Counted from the stretch's first letter, positions 35,350 to 44,166 are shown. The stretch is DNA of 64,000 nt from Aquipuribacter sp051216895 (GCF_051216895.1 NZ_JBPKAO010000004.1:280636-344635); one strand, 5' to 3'. The notes: generated by a model not told the origin, from the letters alone. Program-made: numbers and translations.

Positions 35350-37119
35350 GTGTTGTCCGGCACCCTGACGCCCGCCCGCCCGGCGGGCGACCCGCCCTCG
35401 GCCCCGCCGCCCGGTGAGCCCCCCGTCCCGAGCCGCCGCCCCGGCGGTCGACCGCCGGGCTTCCTCACCGGCCTGCTGCTCAAGTCCGTCCTGATGGCCG
35501 TCGTCAACGCGCTGGGCGTGTTCGCGGTCTTCGTCGCGGTCGGAGCGCAGAACTGGGGCTTCGTCGCGTTCCTCACCCTCGCCCTCGTCGTGGCGGACTA
35601 CGTCTACTTCAGCAGGCGGAACGTCCCGGCCAAGTACCTGTACCCGGGCCTGCTGTTCCTGCTCGTGTTCCAGGTCTTCGTCGTGCTCTACACCGGGTTC
35701 ATCGCGTTCACCAACTACGGCGACGCCCACACCATCAACCAGACGACCGCCCGCGAGCAGATCCTCGCGGTCTCCGAGCAGCGGGTGCCGGACAGCCCCG
35801 CCTACGCCGTGACCGTCCTGGTCCGCGAGGGCGGCGCGGCCCCGGCCCCCGGGGTCGGCGCGGACGTCGACGACCCCGCCGCCGAGCCGGGCGTGGGTGC
35901 GCAGCCCGACGCGGGCGACGACCCGGCCCTGGACGCGGGCGCCGACGACGAGGAGCTGGCGTTCCTGCTCACCGACCCCGACGGCGTCGTCGGCCTCGGC
36001 ACCGCGGCGGGCCTGCAGGAGGTCGCCGAGGACGACCTGACCCTGGACGACGACGGCCGGGCCACCGCGCTGGCCGGCTGGCAGAGCCTGGCCCTGTCCG
36101 ACCTGGCCGACCGGCAGCAGGCCGTGGTCGGCTTCCGGGTCCCGCTCGACGCGGACGACCCGGACCAGGGCAGCCTGCGCACCCAGGACGGTCGGGTCGC
36201 CTACGTCAACCTGCCGCTGCTCAGCTGGGACGAGGCCACCGACACCCTCACCGACTCCCGGGACGGCACCACCTACTCCGCCGACCAGACGCGCGGCTTC
36301 TACGTCGACGGGGACGGGCAGGCGCTCACCCCCGGCTGGCGGGTGGGGGTGGGCACCGCCAACTTCGAGCGGATGTTCACCGACGACCGGCTGCGCGGGC
36401 CGTTCCTGCAGGTCCTGGCGTGGACGTTCGCGTTCGCGGCGCTGTCGGTGGTCCTCACGTTCCTGCTCGGGGTGGCCCTGGCCATGGCCCTGGACAACCC
36501 GCGGATGAGGGGCCGGAAGGTGTACCGGTCGTTGCTGCTGCTGCCCTACGCCGCGCCGAGCTTCATGTCGATGCTGCTGTGGGCGGGCTTCCTCAACCCG
36601 AGCTTCGGGTTCGTCAACCAGGTCCTGCTGGGCGGGGCGGAGATCCAGTGGCTCAACGACCCCTGGCTGGCCAAGGCCAGCATCCTGCTCGTCAACCTGT
36701 GGCTGGGCTTCCCGTACATGTTCCTCGTCTGCACGGGGGCGCTGCAGAGCATCCCGAACGACGTCAAGGAGGCGGCCCGGGTCGACGGGGCCAGCGCGCT
36801 GCGGGTGTTCCGCTCCATCATCCTGCCGCTGCTCATGGTGAGCGTCGCGCCGCTGCTCATCGCCAGCTTCGCCTTCAACTTCAACAACTTCACGCTCATC
36901 TACTTCGTGACCGGGGGCGGCCCGAACATCCCGACCGCGCCCATCACGATCGGCAGCACCGACCTGCTCATCCACGTCGTGTACACGCTGGGCTTCGAGA
37001 GCGGCGGCGGCCAGCAGTGGGGCTTCGCCTGCGCGATCAGCGTGTTCATCTTCGCCATCGTCGCGACGATCTCGGCGCTCGGCTTCCGTCAGACCCGCTC
37101 GCTCGAAGAGATCAACTGA
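35350..37119 (+). CDS. malF: Maltose-type ABC transporter permease MalF
   Basis: A 589-residue permease. Three N-terminal helices (about 37-58, 60-80, 97-118), then a large extracytoplasmic loop (about 125-345) equivalent to the MalF P2 loop that contacts the binding protein, then five to six helices. The cytoplasmic EAA loop is EAARVDGASALRVFRSIILP (about 475-494). The P2-like loop is unusually acidic (Asp-rich repeats near 175-205). GTG 35350 is used, but GGAGG sits only 2 bases before it; the adjacent TTG at 35353 has better spacing. Confidence 0.92.
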   Translation: MLSGTLTPARPAGDPPSAPPPGEPPVPSRRPGGRPPGFLTGLLLKSVLMAVVNALGVFAVFVAVGAQNWGFVAFLTLALVVADYVYFSRRNVPAKYLYPGLLFLLVFQVFVVLYTGFIAFTNYGDAHTINQTTAREQILAVSEQRVPDSPAYAVTVLVREGGAAPAPGVGADVDDPAAEPGVGAQPDAGDDPALDAGADDEELAFLLTDPDGVVGLGTAAGLQEVAEDDLTLDDDGRATALAGWQSLALSDLADRQQAVVGFRVPLDADDPDQGSLRTQDGRVAYVNLPLLSWDEATDTLTDSRDGTTYSADQTRGFYVDGDGQALTPGWRVGVGTANFERMFTDDRLRGPFLQVLAWTFAFAALSVVLTFLLGVALAMALDNPRMRGRKVYRSLLLLPYAAPSFMSMLLWAGFLNPSFGFVNQVLLGGAEIQWLNDPWLAKASILLVNLWLGFPYMFLVCTGALQSIPNDVKEAARVDGASALRVFRSIILPLLMVSVAPLLIASFAFNFNNFTLIYFVTGGGPNIPTAPITIGSTDLLIHVVYTLGFESGGGQQWGFACAISVFIFAIVATISALGFRQTRSLEEIN

Positions 37120-37129
37120 GGGGCTGGAC

Positions 37130-37978
37130 ATGACCAAGTGGTTCGCCGACACCGGCTGGCGTCACCTCGTGGGCCTCGCGGCCCTCGTGTTCGCGCTGTT
37201 CCCCATCGTCTTCGTCGTCAGCGCGTCGCTGAACCCCGCGGGCACGCTCACGGCCAGCAACGCGCTGTTCAGCGACATCAGCCTCGAGAACTACCGCGAC
37301 CTGTTCCGCTCACCGGTGTACCCGTACGCCAACTGGTACGTGAACACGCTGTTCGTCGCCACGGTGACGGCGGTGGCGCAGGTGTTCGTCGCCAGCCTGT
37401 CCGCGTACGCGTTCAGCCGGTTCCGCTTCGCCGGTCGGCGCGTGGGGCTGCTGGGCCTGCTGCTCATCCAGATGTTCCCGCAGATCCTCGCCGCCATCGC
37501 GATCTTCCTGCTCGTGTTCGAGATCGGCCAGCTGTTCCCCGGCATCGGCCTCGGCACGACGGTCGGGCTCATCCTCGTCTACATGGGCGGCGCCCTCGGG
37601 GTGAGCACGTTCCTCATCAAGGGGTTCTTCGACACCATCCCCAAGGAGCTCGACGAGGCCATGAAGGTGGACGGGGCGGGTCACGCCCGGGTGTTCTTCA
37701 CCATGGTGCTGCCGCTGTCCGCCCCGGTCCTGGCCGTGGTCGTGCTGCTCGCGTTCATCACCACGCTCAACGAGTTCCTCGTCGCCAGCATCCTGCTCAC
37801 GGCCCCGGAGTCGCAGACCCTCGCCGTCGGGCTCTACCAGCTGGTCAGCAGCCAGCTGAACGCCAACTGGGGCTTCTTCGCGGCCGGGGCGCTGCTCGGC
37901 ACCATCCCGCCCGTGCTGCTGTTCCAGTGGCTGCAGAAGTACATCGTCTCCGGGCTGACGGCGGGCTCGGTCAAGTAG
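37130..37978 (+). CDS. malG: Maltose-type ABC transporter permease MalG
   Basis: A 282-residue permease with six transmembrane helices. EAA loop: KELDEAMKVDGAGHARVFF (about 181-199). The C-terminal YIVSGLTAGSVK is the MalG tail that inserts into the MalK dimer interface in E. coli. ATG 37130 is 10 bases past the malF stop. No malK ATPase gene follows; the importer probably uses a shared ATPase (MsiK-like) encoded elsewhere, as is common in actinobacteria. Confidence 0.93.
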   Translation: MTKWFADTGWRHLVGLAALVFALFPIVFVVSASLNPAGTLTASNALFSDISLENYRDLFRSPVYPYANWYVNTLFVATVTAVAQVFVASLSAYAFSRFRFAGRRVGLLGLLLIQMFPQILAAIAIFLLVFEIGQLFPGIGLGTTVGLILVYMGGALGVSTFLIKGFFDTIPKELDEAMKVDGAGHARVFFTMVLPLSAPVLAVVVLLAFITTLNEFLVASILLTAPESQTLAVGLYQLVSSQLNANWGFFAAGALLGTIPPVLLFQWLQKYIVSGLTAGSVK

Positions 37979-38048
37979 GGCGACCCCGCACCGGTCAGGA
38001 CCCGGGGCGGCGCCCCCGTCCGCGGCCCCCAGGACCGGGTCGGGCCGA

Positions 38049-39239
38049 TTAAGCGGGGACGACGACCCCCGGCTGCCGCGCGGCGCCCAGGGCGTGCGCG
38101 AGCTCGGTCTCCAGCCCCAGGTGGGCCACCGGGTCGGCCACCGCCGCGACCTCGCGCTCGAGCTCGCGCACCAGCGGGATGACCCGCTCGCCGAAGGCCT
38201 GCACCTCCTCCCGGACGTGCAGGAACCCCAGCAGCAGCAGGTCGACGCCGATGAGCCGGTAGGCCAGCACCCGCCGGGCGACCTGCTCCGGGGTGCCGAT
38301 CAGCCCGGTCCGGAACCCGTCGTTGTACTGCACCAGGTCCGTGAGGTCGCTGTCGGCCCACATGCCCCTGCCGTCGCGCGTGCTGCTCCCGGCCTGCTGC
38401 ACGGCGTCGCGGAACCCCTCGACCTTGGCCACGTCGGCGTGGGCGACGATGTCCTCGACGACCTGCCGGGCCTCGGCCTCGGTGTCGCGGACCACCGCGA
38501 AGCCGTTCAGGCCGAACCGCACCCGTCGGTCGGCGGCCGCGGCGTACCCACCCACCTCCGAGACCTGCTCGGCGACCGCGTCGAACCCGGCCCCGTTCAT
38601 GAGGTACCAGTCGCTGGCCCGCCCGGCCATGTGCCGGGCGTCGGTCGAGTTGCCGCCCTGGAAGATCTCCGGCAGCACGTCCGGTCGTGGTCGGAACGTC
38701 AGGTCCCGGGTCCGGAAGTAGTCCCCGCGGTAGGTGAAGTCGTCCGTGGTCCACGCCCCGCGCAGCACGTCGATGAACTCCTCCGACTGCCGGTAGCGCT
38801 CGCCGTGCTCCAGCCAGGTCGCGCCCAGGCTGAGGGCCTCACCCTTGAACCAGCCCGACACGACGTTGAGCGCGAGGCGTCCGCCCGTCAGCTCCTGGGC
38901 CGTGGCGGCCCACTTGGCCAGGACGGTCGGCGGCCAGAAGTACGGGTGGACGGCCGCGATGACCGTCAGCCGCTCGGTGGCCAGCAGCAGCGCCAGCGAG
39001 AACGAGGTCGACTCGTGCTGGGAGTCCGCCCCGTAGGAGGCGCCGTAGCGGACCTGGGTGAGGGCGTAGTCGAAACCCGCGGCCTCGGCCGCCCGGGCGG
39101 TGTCGACGTTGTAGGCGGGGGAGTGCTCGGTGCGCTGCGGCAGCGTCGACACCACGAGCCCGCCGGACACGTTGGGCACCCAGTAGGCGAAGCGCAGCGG
39201 CTCGGAGGGGGCGTCGGGACGCGAAGACGGTGTGCTCAT
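38049..39239 (-). CDS. sfnG: Dimethylsulfone-type FMNH2 monooxygenase (SfnG-like)
   Basis: A 396-residue luciferase-like (LLM) monooxygenase. RFAYWVPNVSGGLVVS, the QVRYGASYGADSQHES region, AAVHPYFWPPTVLAKW, NVVSGWFKGEA, WLEHGERYRQSEEFIDVLRG and the IFQGGNSTDAR motif match the SfnG branch more closely than SsuD. SfnG oxidises dimethylsulfone to methanesulfinate using reduced FMN, releasing sulfur or carbon for growth. ATG 39239 overlaps the stop of the flavin reductase by 4 bases, so the two form one unit. Substrate could also be another small sulfone or sulfonate. Confidence 0.85.
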   Translation of the reverse strand: MSTPSSRPDAPSEPLRFAYWVPNVSGGLVVSTLPQRTEHSPAYNVDTARAAEAAGFDYALTQVRYGASYGADSQHESTSFSLALLLATERLTVIAAVHPYFWPPTVLAKWAATAQELTGGRLALNVVSGWFKGEALSLGATWLEHGERYRQSEEFIDVLRGAWTTDDFTYRGDYFRTRDLTFRPRPDVLPEIFQGGNSTDARHMAGRASDWYLMNGAGFDAVAEQVSEVGGYAAAADRRVRFGLNGFAVVRDTEAEARQVVEDIVAHADVAKVEGFRDAVQQAGSSTRDGRGMWADSDLTDLVQYNDGFRTGLIGTPEQVARRVLAYRLIGVDLLLLGFLHVREEVQAFGERVIPLVRELEREVAAVADPVAHLGLETELAHALGAARQPGVVVPA

Positions 39240-39826
39240 GCGACGGCTCCGGTCAGCTGTGCGGCGGGCGCCGCGGTACGGGTGTAGCGGCCGTCGTGGT
39301 GGACCAGCGGCCCGGACCGGTGGGCCGGCCGGACGCCGTACCCGCCCCGGGCGAGGTGGGGGTCGGCGGGTCCGGGGAGGTCGAGGTCGTCGCGGACGTC
39401 GTGGACCTCCCCGAGGACGACGAGGGAGTCCCCGGCGTCGACGAGTCGCAGCACGGCCCCCGACACCCGGGTCACCGTCCCGTGGACGTGGGGCAGGCCG
39501 TCGTCGGCCCAGGACCAGGTGGTCTCCTCGGTGAAGCGCCGGGAGGCGTCGGCGGCGAACCGGCGTGCGACGTCCTCCTGGTCCGCTGACAGCAGGTGGG
39601 CGGCGTAGCGGCCCGAGCGCAGCAGCGTGCCCAGGCTGGAGGAGGTGCGGGACACGTTGAACGACAGCAACGGCGGCGAGATCGACACCGAGGCGACGGA
39701 CACGGCGGTGAACCCGACGGGTGAGCCCTCGTGCGCGGACGTCACGACCCAGACGCTGGAGGCGTCGAGCCGGAACGCGCGCCGAAGGTCCACCGCGGGT
39801 CCACCCCAGGCGGGGGTGGTGGTCAC
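39236..39826 (-). CDS. Flavin reductase for the SfnG-like monooxygenase
   Basis: A 196-residue flavin reductase-like (FMN-binding split barrel) protein: LRRAFRLDASSVWVVTSAHEGSPVGFTAVSVASVSISPPLLSF is the flavin-binding half, and WSWADDGLPHVHGTVTRVSG the second. GTG 39826 has AAGGAG on its strand 6 bases upstream; the longer frame to 39958 runs through the leader region. It supplies FMNH2 to the coupled SfnG-like enzyme. A hairpin sits just upstream of its ribosome site and a leader peptide gene lies 86 bases upstream. Confidence 0.88.
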   Translation of the reverse strand: MTTTPAWGGPAVDLRRAFRLDASSVWVVTSAHEGSPVGFTAVSVASVSISPPLLSFNVSRTSSSLGTLLRSGRYAAHLLSADQEDVARRFAADASRRFTEETTWSWADDGLPHVHGTVTRVSGAVLRLVDAGDSLVVLGEVHDVRDDLDLPGPADPHLARGGYGVRPAHRSGPLVHHDGRYTRTAAPAAQLTGAVA

Positions 39827-39841
39827 GGTGAGCTCCTTGGT

Positions 39842-39864
39842 CCCGGGCGCCGTGGCGGCCCGGG
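39842..39864 (-). promoter_or_regulatory. Possible attenuator hairpin before flavin reductase
   Basis: Arms CCCGGGCGCC and GGC-G-GCCCGGG (one bulge) around a GTG loop, ending three bases before the AAGGAG ribosome site of the flavin reductase gene. Its place between the leader peptide and the first structural gene suits ribosome-mediated control. Confidence 0.45.
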
Positions 39865-39911
39865 CTCGTGCGGTCAGGTGGTCCGGTGCAGGTCCGAGCG
39901 AGGTGGTCGGC

Positions 39912-39986
39912 TCAGGACGGACAGACCGCGGAGCAGGTGTGCAGCAGGTCGACGGCACGTCGACGCACGAGAGGGGTGCTGAACAT
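39912..39986 (-). CDS. Cysteine-containing sulfur leader peptide
   Basis: A 24-residue ORF. ATG 39986 follows GGAGGAG at good spacing. The peptide has PLVRRRAVDLLHTCSAVCPS at its end, matching the actinobacterial putative leader peptide pattern (RRxVDLLxxxSAxC) seen ahead of sulfur-assimilation, sulfonate and taurine genes. The two Cys codons near the stop would stall ribosomes when cysteine is short. Here it precedes the flavin reductase-sfnG unit, so it probably links that operon to sulfur status. Too short for ordinary gene finders; supported by motif, ribosome site and context. Confidence 0.75.
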   Translation of the reverse strand: MFSTPLVRRRAVDLLHTCSAVCPS

Positions 39987-40173
39987 CGGTTGCTCCTCCA
40001 TCGGTCCTGGCGGAAGCACCCGCACCCGTTGCCGGGGGTTGCTGCGACGTCTACGAGCCAGGTCTCTCGGTCGCTCTGGATGGTTGCAGGACGAAGGTGG
40101 CAGACCGGGCGGGTCCTGTCCAGGTCCCGGTCGATCCGTCTCGGCGTCTGGGACGGCGGTCGTGCCGGTCGGG

Positions 40174-40440
40174 TCAGCCGTCCCCGCGCAGGGTCAGCAC
40201 GACCTCGTCGAGGAAGTCGTCGACCTCGTCCTGGTCGTAGCCGGTGCGGAACTTGGTCGGGGCGAACCGGACGGCCACCACCTCCTCCGCGGTGAGGGTC
40301 GTGGGTCGGCCCACGTGGACCTGCTGCAGCGCGTCGGCGACCCGGTCGAGGAACGCGTCCACCTCGTCGGCGGCGTAGCCCTCACGCCACTTGGTCGTCG
40401 TGAACGTCCGGCTGCGGACGGCGTCCACGGTCAGGGTCAT
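40174..40440 (-). CDS. Small DivIVA-domain protein with two repeats
   Basis: An 88-residue protein made of two DivIVA-domain motifs: TFTTTKWREGYAADEVDAFLDRV (about 12-34) and FAPTKFRTGYDQDEVDDFLDEV (about 59-80). The motif normally lies at the N terminus of DivIVA/Wag31 where it binds membranes; the long coiled coil of true DivIVA is missing. ATG 40440. Such mini-proteins are common in actinobacteria and their role is unknown; interference with or adapting of the polar growth machinery is conceivable (inference). Confidence 0.85.
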   Translation of the reverse strand: MTLTVDAVRSRTFTTTKWREGYAADEVDAFLDRVADALQQVHVGRPTTLTAEEVVAVRFAPTKFRTGYDQDEVDDFLDEVVLTLRGDG

Positions 40441-40516
40441 GGCCCCGATCCTCTCGCGCCACGGCCGGGTGGGGCGGCGGGACGGGCCCGACGGTGCCCG
40501 GTCCCATCCGTTCGGC

Positions 40517-41821
40517 TCAGCCGGCCAGGGCGTCGCGCATCGGCACGAACTTGGCGGTCGACTCCGCGAGCTCGGCGGCCGGGTCCGACCCCTCGACGAT
40601 GCCGCAGCCCGCGAACAGGCGGATCTCGTGGCCGTCCGGGTCGAGCTGGCCGCACCGCAGCGCGATGCCCCACTCGCCGTCGCCCGCCGCGTCCAGCCAG
40701 CCCACCGGCCCGGCGTAGCGACCGCGGTCCATGCCCTCCAGCTCGGCGATGAGGGCGGCCGCGGCCGTCGTCGGCGTCCCGCAGACCGCGGCCGAGGGGT
40801 GCAGGGCGGCCGCCAGGTGCAGGCTCGACACGTCGTCGCGCAGGACGCCGGTGACGTCGGTGGCCAGGTGCATGACGTTGGCCAGGTGCAGCACGAACGG
40901 CGACTCCGGGACGTTGGTGCCGGCGCAGAAGGGGGTGATGGCCTCGACCACGCTGCGGACGGCGTACTCGTGCTCGCCCAGGTCCTTGCTCGACCGGGCC
41001 AGCGACGCCGCCAGGGCCAGGTCGTGGGCGTCGTCACCGGTGCGGCGGATGGTCCCGGCCAGCACGCGCGAGGCGACCAGCCGCATCTGCGTGCGGACGA
41101 GCATCTCCGGGGTGGCGCCCACCAGTCCGTCGACGCTGAACGTCCAGGTGGAGGGGTAGGCGTCCGCCAGGCGCCGCAGCAGCGCGCGCGGGTCCAGGGG
41201 GGACCCGGTGCGGGCCAGCAGGTCCCGGGCCAGGACGACCTTGGCCACCTCGCCGGCCTCGATGCGGCGGACGGCGGCCTCCACCAGTGCCTCCCAGGCG
41301 GCGCTGCTCACCGCGCCGTCGGCGAACGCGACCGGGCCCGGTCGTGGTGGGGCGGGCGCCACGGGCGGCGGCCCGTCGACCGGTCCCGGGATCACGCCGT
41401 CGGTGTTGCCGTCGGTGAGGGTGGTCCTCGTCAGCCACCAGCGCCCGTCCCGGTGCCCGACGACCGTCGCCGGGACGACGAGCTGGCTGGTGCTGGGCGA
41501 GCCGTCGGCGAACGCGAACGACCCGAAGGCCACCGGACCGGTGCCCCGCAGGCCCACGTCGTCGCGGACCACGGCGCCGGCCAGCAGCCGCTGCCACCGC
41601 CGCTCGGCGGCGGCGAACCGGTCGGGGCCGGTCGTGCTCACCCGGGCGGTCTCGCCCCAGCCCACGAGACCCTCGCCGCGCCGCACCCAGGACAACGGGG
41701 CCTGCCCGGGGGGCAGCAGCTCCAGCAACGGGCCGGGGTCGTCGATCTCGACGGTGCGTGACACGAGCCGGGCGCCAGGACGGGCGGCCGGCTCGGCGTG
41801 GTCTGCCATGGTGCTCGACAT
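40517..41821 (-). CDS. menF: Isochorismate synthase MenF
   Basis: A 434-residue chorismate-utilising enzyme. The catalytic domain fills the C-terminal 260 residues: GEVAKVVLARDLLAR with the Lys that activates water, TWTFSVDGLVGATPEMLV, ASRVLAGTIRRTGDD, LGEHEYAVRSVVEAI, LHPSAAVCGTP, and the Mg-binding end GIALRCGQLDPDG, FAGCGIVEGSDP. It isomerises chorismate to isochorismate, entering the menaquinone path. ATG 41821 is used; the next Met (41809) is possible. Divergent from menG with 65 bases between. Confidence 0.92.
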   Translation of the reverse strand: MSSTMADHAEPAARPGARLVSRTVEIDDPGPLLELLPPGQAPLSWVRRGEGLVGWGETARVSTTGPDRFAAAERRWQRLLAGAVVRDDVGLRGTGPVAFGSFAFADGSPSTSQLVVPATVVGHRDGRWWLTRTTLTDGNTDGVIPGPVDGPPPVAPAPPRPGPVAFADGAVSSAAWEALVEAAVRRIEAGEVAKVVLARDLLARTGSPLDPRALLRRLADAYPSTWTFSVDGLVGATPEMLVRTQMRLVASRVLAGTIRRTGDDAHDLALAASLARSSKDLGEHEYAVRSVVEAITPFCAGTNVPESPFVLHLANVMHLATDVTGVLRDDVSSLHLAAALHPSAAVCGTPTTAAAALIAELEGMDRGRYAGPVGWLDAAGDGEWGIALRCGQLDPDGHEIRLFAGCGIVEGSDPAAELAESTAKFVPMRDALAG

Positions 41822-41886
41822 CGTGATCACAGGGTAGGTCGCCACCGGTCGTGCCCGCGCCCCGGGCGTCGTGGGACGATCTGCAG

Positions 41887-42591
41887 GTGCCCGACACCCC
41901 GGTCCGCGCCCAGCTGGACAAGCGTCCCGACGAGGTCTCGTCGATGTTCGACGGGGTCGCCGAGCGGTACGACCTGACGAACACCGTGCTGTCGCTCGGC
42001 TCCGACCGCCGCTGGCGTCGCATGGTGATGCGCGACCTGGACGCCCGCCACGGCGAGCGGGTCCTCGACCTGGCCGCCGGCACCGGGACGTCGACCGAGC
42101 CGTTCGCCGACGCGGGGGTGCGGGCGGTGGCCTGCGACTTCTCCCTCGGCATGCTCCAGGTCGGCCGGCGTCGTCGACCGGACATGTCGTTCCTGGCCGG
42201 TGACGCAACCCGGCTGCCGTTCGCCGACGCCTCGTTCGACGCCGCGACCATCTCCTTCGGCCTGCGCAACGTGGTCGACCCCGACGCCGGGCTGGCCGAG
42301 ATGCTGCGGGTCGTGCGTCCCGGTGGCCGCCTCGTCGTCTGCGAGTTCAGCCACCCCACCTGGAAGCCGTTCCGGGCCGTCTACGACCGCTACCTGCTGC
42401 GGGTGCTGCCCGCGGTGTCGCGCGTGGCCTCGTCCAACCCGGAGGCCTACGACTACCTGGCCGAGTCGATCCAGGCCTGGCCCGACCAGCAGGCGCTCGC
42501 CGAACGGATCCGGGCGGCCGGCTGGAGCCAGGTCACCTGGCGCGACGCCAGCGCCGGCATCGTCGCCCTGCACCGCGCCGTCCGCCCCTGA
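41887..42591 (+). CDS. menG: Demethylmenaquinone methyltransferase MenG/UbiE
   Basis: A 234-residue SAM-dependent methyltransferase. Family signature YDLTNTVLSLGSDRRWRR (about 28-45), SAM motif VLDLAAGTGTST (about 60-71), ATISFGLRNVVD and PGGRLVVCEFSHPTW. It makes menaquinone from demethylmenaquinone. GTG 41887 is chosen because homologous sequence begins there; GACGAT lies 6 bases upstream, which would allow a leaderless start. It is upstream of menJ and nuo, but a probable promoter and Rex site separate them. Confidence 0.93.
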   Translation: MPDTPVRAQLDKRPDEVSSMFDGVAERYDLTNTVLSLGSDRRWRRMVMRDLDARHGERVLDLAAGTGTSTEPFADAGVRAVACDFSLGMLQVGRRRRPDMSFLAGDATRLPFADASFDAATISFGLRNVVDPDAGLAEMLRVVRPGGRLVVCEFSHPTWKPFRAVYDRYLLRVLPAVSRVASSNPEAYDYLAESIQAWPDQQALAERIRAAGWSQVTWRDASAGIVALHRAVRP

Positions 42592-42701
42592 CCCGGCGGG
42601 CCCGCACCGGTCCGGCCGTCCTGACCGACGGGTGGCACACGGACTGGTCGTGATCCGGCCGCTCCACCCCCCCGATCACATCACCTGCGTGTGCCACCCC
42701 C

Positions 42702-42737
42702 GCCCGGCCCGCCCGGCCCGCCCGGCCCGCCCGGCCC
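42702..42737. repeat. Four tandem GCCCGGCCC units
   Basis: Four perfect 9-base copies, with degenerate continuations to about 42750, 35-80 bases upstream of the putative Rex operator. Read as codons it gives a false collagen-like Pro-Pro-Gly run. Confidence 0.9.
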
Positions 42738-42780
42738 GCCGGCCCGGGCCACCCGTCCGGCGGGGCGGCCGGCCCCGTCG

Positions 42781-42804
42781 TACCCTTGTGAACACGTGCA
42801 CAAG
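42781..42804 (+). promoter_or_regulatory. Putative Rex operator overlapping the -10 box of menJ-nuo
   Basis: CTTGTGAACACGTGCACAAG (42785-42804) has perfect 6-base outer arms and matches the actinobacterial Rex consensus TGTGAACNNNTTCACA with one mismatch. It overlaps a -10-like TACCCT (42781-42786) and lies 30 bases before the menJ start. Rex represses respiratory genes when NADH/NAD+ is low; nuo operons are known Rex targets in Streptomyces. The regulator gene is not in the window. Confidence 0.7.
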
Positions 42805-42834
42805 TCCGGTGCGCATGTCCCTGGAGGTCCACGC

Positions 42835-44166
42835 GTGAGCACCCTGACCGAACAGCCCGTCACCGCGGTCGACGACGTCCCCGCGGAGGCCGACGTCGTC
42901 GTGGTCGGCGCGGGCCCCGCCGGCGCGACGGCCGCGGCCTACCTCGCCCGGACCGGCCTGCACGTGGTGCTGCTGGAGAAGACGGCCTTCCCGCGCGAGA
43001 AGGTCTGCGGCGACGGGCTGACCCCGCGCGGGGTCAAGGAGCTCGTCGCCCTCGGCGTGCAGCACCGCGAGGAGGACGGCTGGATCCGCAACAAGGGCCT
43101 CCGCATCATCGGTGGCGGCCAGCGGCTGCAGCTGGACTGGCCCGAGCTCACCGGGGTGCCCAGCTACGGCCTGGTCCGCCCCCGCGCCGACCTCGACGAG
43201 GTGCTGGCCCGGACCGCGCAGCGGGAGGGCGCGCAGCTGTTCGAGCAGACCTCGGTCACCGGCCCGGTCCTGGACGCCACCGGCCGCATCACGGCCGTCA
43301 CCTGGGCCCGCCACGACGAGCGGGGCCGCAAGACCGGCCTGACCGGCACCGTCAGGGCCAGGCTGGTCGTCGCCGCCGACGGCAACTCCAGCCGGCTCAG
43401 CCTGGCCATGGGCCTGATCAAGCGCGACGACCGTCCGCTCGGGGTCGCGGTGCGGACGTACTACACGTCCCCGCGCACCCACGACGACTACCTGGAGTCC
43501 TGGCTCGAGCTGTGGGACGGCCCGCCCGGGCAGTCCACGCTGCTGCCGGGCTACGGCTGGGTGTTCGGCGTCGGGGACGGCACGAGCAACGTCGGGCTCG
43601 GCATCCTCAGCAGCTCCAGCGCCTTCGGCAAGGTCGACTACAAGGAGCTGCTGCAGCGCTGGGTCGCGACGATGCCGGCCGACTGGGGCTTCACCCCCGA
43701 CAACCAGACGATGGCCATCAAGGGCGCGGCCCTGCCGATGGGCTTCAACCGCACGCCGCACTACACCAAGGGCCTTCTGCTGGTCGGCGACGCGGGCGGC
43801 ATGGTCAACCCGTTCAACGGCGAGGGCATCGCCTACGCCATGGCCAGCTCCCGGATCGCGGCCGGGGTGATCGCCCAGGCGATGGCCATGCCGGAGCACG
43901 CCCGCGAGCGCGCTCTGCAGGCCTACCCCAAGGCCGTCGAGGCCGAGATGGGCGCCTACTACGCGCTGGGCCGGGTCTTCGTGAAGATCATCGGCAACCC
44001 CTGGGTGATGGCCACGGCGACCCGCTACGGGCTCCCGCGCCCGCTGCTCATGCAGTTCGTCCTCAAGCTGCTCGCCAACCTCTACGAGGACACGGGTGGC
44101 GACCCGGTGGACAAGGTCATCCAGCAGATGGAGCGGTTGTCCCCGGTGGCGTCGCGCCTCGCATGA
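42835..44166 (+). CDS. menJ: Menaquinone reductase MenJ (geranylgeranyl reductase family)
   Basis: A 443-residue FAD-dependent reductase. GTG 42835 with GGAGG upstream; the longer frame begins in the 9-base repeat. FAD-binding VVVVGAGPAGATAAAYLARTG (about 20-40), the PREKVCGDGLTPRGV motif, and GDAGGMVNPFNGEGIAYAM place it with geranylgeranyl reductase/MenJ enzymes that saturate the beta-isoprene of menaquinone. Position directly ahead of nuoA and behind menG supports MenJ over a lipid or chlorophyll role. Membrane association is expected though no clear helix is seen. Confidence 0.9.
   Translation: MSTLTEQPVTAVDDVPAEADVVVVGAGPAGATAAAYLARTGLHVVLLEKTAFPREKVCGDGLTPRGVKELVALGVQHREEDGWIRNKGLRIIGGGQRLQLDWPELTGVPSYGLVRPRADLDEVLARTAQREGAQLFEQTSVTGPVLDATGRITAVTWARHDERGRKTGLTGTVRARLVVAADGNSSRLSLAMGLIKRDDRPLGVAVRTYYTSPRTHDDYLESWLELWDGPPGQSTLLPGYGWVFGVGDGTSNVGLGILSSSSAFGKVDYKELLQRWVATMPADWGFTPDNQTMAIKGAALPMGFNRTPHYTKGLLLVGDAGGMVNPFNGEGIAYAMASSRIAAGVIAQAMAMPEHARERALQAYPKAVEAEMGAYYALGRVFVKIIGNPWVMATATRYGLPRPLLMQFVLKLLANLYEDTGGDPVDKVIQQMERLSPVASRLA

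Noticed and set aside
32470..37152. A 1560-codon minus-strand frame
   Set aside because: It is the antisense shadow of malE, malF and lacI, whose own frames show clear family motifs.
39827..39958. Extended N terminus for the flavin reductase
   Set aside because: The extension runs through the leader peptide and hairpin region; GTG 39826 has a good ribosome site at the start of the conserved domain.
42691..42834. Collagen-like Pro-Pro-Gly N terminus on the menJ frame
   Set aside because: It comes from the 9-base GC repeat; GTG 42835 has the ribosome site and homology starts there, and the Rex/-10 region lies between.
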